Source: Heliocidaris tuberculata
Lineage: Eukaryota; Echinodermata; Echinoidea; Camarodonta; Echinometridae
Reading direction: 5' to 3'
DNA length: 64,000 bases
Assembly (NCBI GenBank): GCA_025618425.1
Contig: CM046833.1
Span: 2,451,172-2,515,171, forward strand
Shown here: one piece after another, positions 62,023-64,000 of the stretch
Layout: each line of letters opens with the position of its first letter
How positions within the stretch are numbered: position 1 is the first letter of the stretch
Made by a program: the position numbers and the translations under genes
The notes under the pieces: generated by a model
Seen by the model: only the letters and a program-made list of their open reading frames with translations
The model's database searches: none
Told to the model about the DNA's origin: nothing

Positions 62023-62440
62023 AGATGCTGTATTCCTTGATACCAATAATATAACTAGACATTCCTGGTAGGTAACAACCTTTCATCATAGGCCTACATG
62101 GATACCTTCAAGTAACTTCTTAGCTCTTGATATATACAGTATGGCACAGAGAAATCACCTTAAAATAGTGCACTGGCACTTGAAGAGTTAAATAAGCTGT
62201 ATTCCTTAATACCGGTAATATAACTTGACATTCCTGTACAGTAGCTTACAACCTTTCATCATACACCTACAAGTAACTCCTTAGCTCTTGAGATATGTTT
62301 GGGACAGGGAAATCACCTTAAAGAGTGGCACTTGAAGAGTTAAAGAAGCTGTATTCCTTGACACTGGTAATATAACTTGACATCCCTGGAAGGTTACAAC
62401 CTTCCATCACATACGTAACTCCTTTACACTTGAGCTCTTG
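62023..62440. repeat. Tandem triplication, about 160-bp unit
   Basis: 'gctgtattccttgata', 'taatataacttgacatt', 'caacctttcatcata' and 'ggcacttgaagagtta' recur at about 62,023, 62,191 and 62,347. Confidence 0.85.
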
Positions 62441-62956
62441 CTAGAGCATACAATGATAAATCAATGTGTCTCTAAATGTCACATGAAATGCGATTGCTCG
62501 GTGCCACCATCTTGCAGCTTAGACAGTGACAAAGTTAAGACAGTTGTTTACGTCTGATCATTAAACTGCACAGAGTGACAAGTTACAGGCTAGTAGATTT
62601 CCAAAGGGATCTTTCAATTTATATCTACCTTCTGTAAAACTATGTTTAATACAAACAGTTATCAAAAATAAACTTTCAAAAATAAGAAGTTTCTTTTTCA
62701 GAAAAATATTATGAAAAGTGAAGGGAACATTTCAACCAAAACTATAATCTCAATTTGCACATGAAAAATTGGTTTCTGTCCTAGTTATTTAACATAATGC
62801 TTCTAGAAATACTGCTACAAACTTCTCACGATTGACCATATAATTTTTTTTACAAAACTTGTTCACTTTCTTGGTTCTTCGTAACTTTTTGTGCCCATAA
62901 CATGTCAGATTGATTTTGCATTAAAGCGTCCTTTCATCTTCAACAGTGAATCCTAC

Positions 62957-63006
62957 CTTAAAACCTTCTCCCCCATTTTGGTAAAGCTTGCTTGAGCCAA
63001 CGAAAG
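62957..63006 (-). pseudogene. Exon-like copy with premature stop
   Basis: 50 nt between acceptor cccaagttaagtag| and donor TTTTAAG|gtagga; reads FRWLKQALPKWGRRF then TAA. The same length as the copy at 63,596-63,645. Confidence 0.55.
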
Positions 63007-63595
63007 CTACTTAACTTGGGAAGGCCGGGTTCCATAAATATATTGTGAAAATATTTTGTGAGCTTTCCCCTTCACAGTAAAAGCGCTGTTGATAATGTTG
63101 TTTTAAACATATACAACTTGTTTAATATTTAAACAAATTGTTTACAATGAACTGTACAACAGGTTGTTCAGTTCAAATTGTAAACAACTGTTTGCATTTT
63201 TAAACAACATTTTCTCTGTGTTCTTTTTATTCCTATACTGAAGAAAAAGAATGCTCATGAAATTTCCTGCTATTCCAAATGTAATCTCAAAATATCTTAA
63301 ATTTCTGGAGAATTTGGATGCTACATGTGTGTGATGCAGTCCCATTTACCCATATTTGTGTACAATGCTTTTTATTGTATGAGGTTTTCACCAAGACTGA
63401 ATCATGTTATCACTTTGATAATCAACCTTACAATACTCTGTCTTATTATTCTTTTTATTCTTATGTAATACATGCACATGTATATAAGCAACCTTATCAT
63501 ATTAAACTTCTTAACTTTTTTCAAGAGTTTATTTTACAATGAAACAGAAAAAAAAAAGAACTTAGCTTTATCATCTTCTAAACACTGAATACTAC

Positions 63596-63645
63596 CTTTA
63601 AACCTTCTCCCCAGTGCTAGTAAAGCTTGCTTGAGCCGATGAAAG
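63596..63645 (-). CDS. Candidate 5' exon of the C2CD2L-like gene
   Basis: 50 nt, phase 2 to 1, reading FHRLKQALLALGRRFK up to donor TTAAAG|gtagta. 'LLALGRRFK' may match the stretch 'LLASLFAFKSFRE' before the first SMP helix in TMEM24 (memory). The acceptor (gtgactag|C) is poor. Its out-phase does not fit the candidate at 60,577, so one of the two is wrong or an exon is missing. Confidence 0.35.
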
Positions 63646-63685
63646 CTAGTCACATCACGGTATACACATTAGCATCCCTAATACG

Positions 63686-63687
<2 letters not shown>

Positions 63688-63716
<29 letters not shown>

Positions 63717-63722
63717 TACCTG
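63688..63722. repeat. (TGCC)n microsatellite
   Basis: About eight tandem CCTG units. Confidence 0.9.
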
Positions 63723-63984
63723 AGCGTATGGGTTGTATACAAGAGAAGTCTTCCTGATTTATTGTTTCTAAAATCAGCCTCTTCACTTTCTCCACAGGGA
63801 TGCCTTTTCACATAATATGAAGGATATACCAGTATTCTAATGATCCTATTTATGTACCAATCTTTGTTTGCAACTCTACCTGTACCAAAGAATGCATACT
63901 TTCATCATAATTTTGGCGTTAATAATACCATTTACTCCCTGGAACAGAAATAGTTGCTTACTATTCAATTGTACAAGTTGTTAA

Positions 63985-64000
63985 CCCTTTCAAGACAATT
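63985..64000. mobile_element. Start of a third TTAA MITE, cut by the window edge
   Basis: TTAA then CCCTTTCAAGACAATT, the same end as 15,852 and 54,791. Confidence 0.6.

Overview
The window is intron-rich, AT-rich animal DNA crowded with microsatellites, hairpin MITEs, tRNA-derived SINEs and non-LTR retrotransposon 3' ends. The SINE type, CR1/L2-like LINE tails such as 'gcgctttgggcc' followed by (ATT)n, TTAGGG-like repeats and the gene content suggest a marine deuterostome. A sea urchin or other echinoderm is my best guess; this is inference, since no species-specific marker was read. No prokaryotic features (operons, CRISPR) are present.

One gene dominates: a C2CD2L/TMEM24-type lipid-transfer protein on the minus strand. 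Fourteen exons between 53,404 and 15,564 join with matching splice phases into one open frame of 1,827 nt (608 residues plus stop). They cover the C-terminal half of the SMP domain, a single C2 domain, a Ser/Pro/Thr linker with the family motifs SPTKR..APDGT and [15 protein letters not shown], two polybasic exons, and a tail ending S-T-V. Two further in-phase exons (49,276-49,305 and 20,432-20,599) may be optional. Exons for the N-terminal part of the SMP domain lie between 53.4 kb and the right edge. I give candidates at 57.5, 58.1, 60.6 and 63.6 kb, but their phases do not all join, so the 5' end is incomplete and probably continues past 64,000. In vertebrates this protein sits in the ER at plasma-membrane contacts and moves phosphatidylinositol.

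The most unusual feature is that this gene has repeatedly duplicated its own exons in place. Decayed copies lie beside the intact exons at 33.9, 39.6-40.2, 42.9, 51.4 and 62.95 kb, and a 30-nt exon at 49.3 kb may be another copy. One copy carries a premature TAG but keeps its donor site; another was split by a foldback element.

At the far left, 882-945 (minus) is a convincing first coding exon of a second gene: a start ATG, a signal peptide and a consensus donor. The rest of that gene lies beyond position 1.

Layout: 1-1.1 kb first exon of the left gene; 1.1-2.4 kb truncated CR1-like LINE; 3-9.7 kb intergenic MITE cluster (two hAT MITEs, palindromic elements); 9.7-15.6 kb quiet AT-rich stretch that may be the 3' UTR of the main gene; 15.6-53.4 kb main gene with introns full of repeats, including a Tx1/L1-like LINE with a 17-bp target-site duplication; 53.4-64 kb 5' introns with nested SINE, TTAA elements and long CT/GA tracts.
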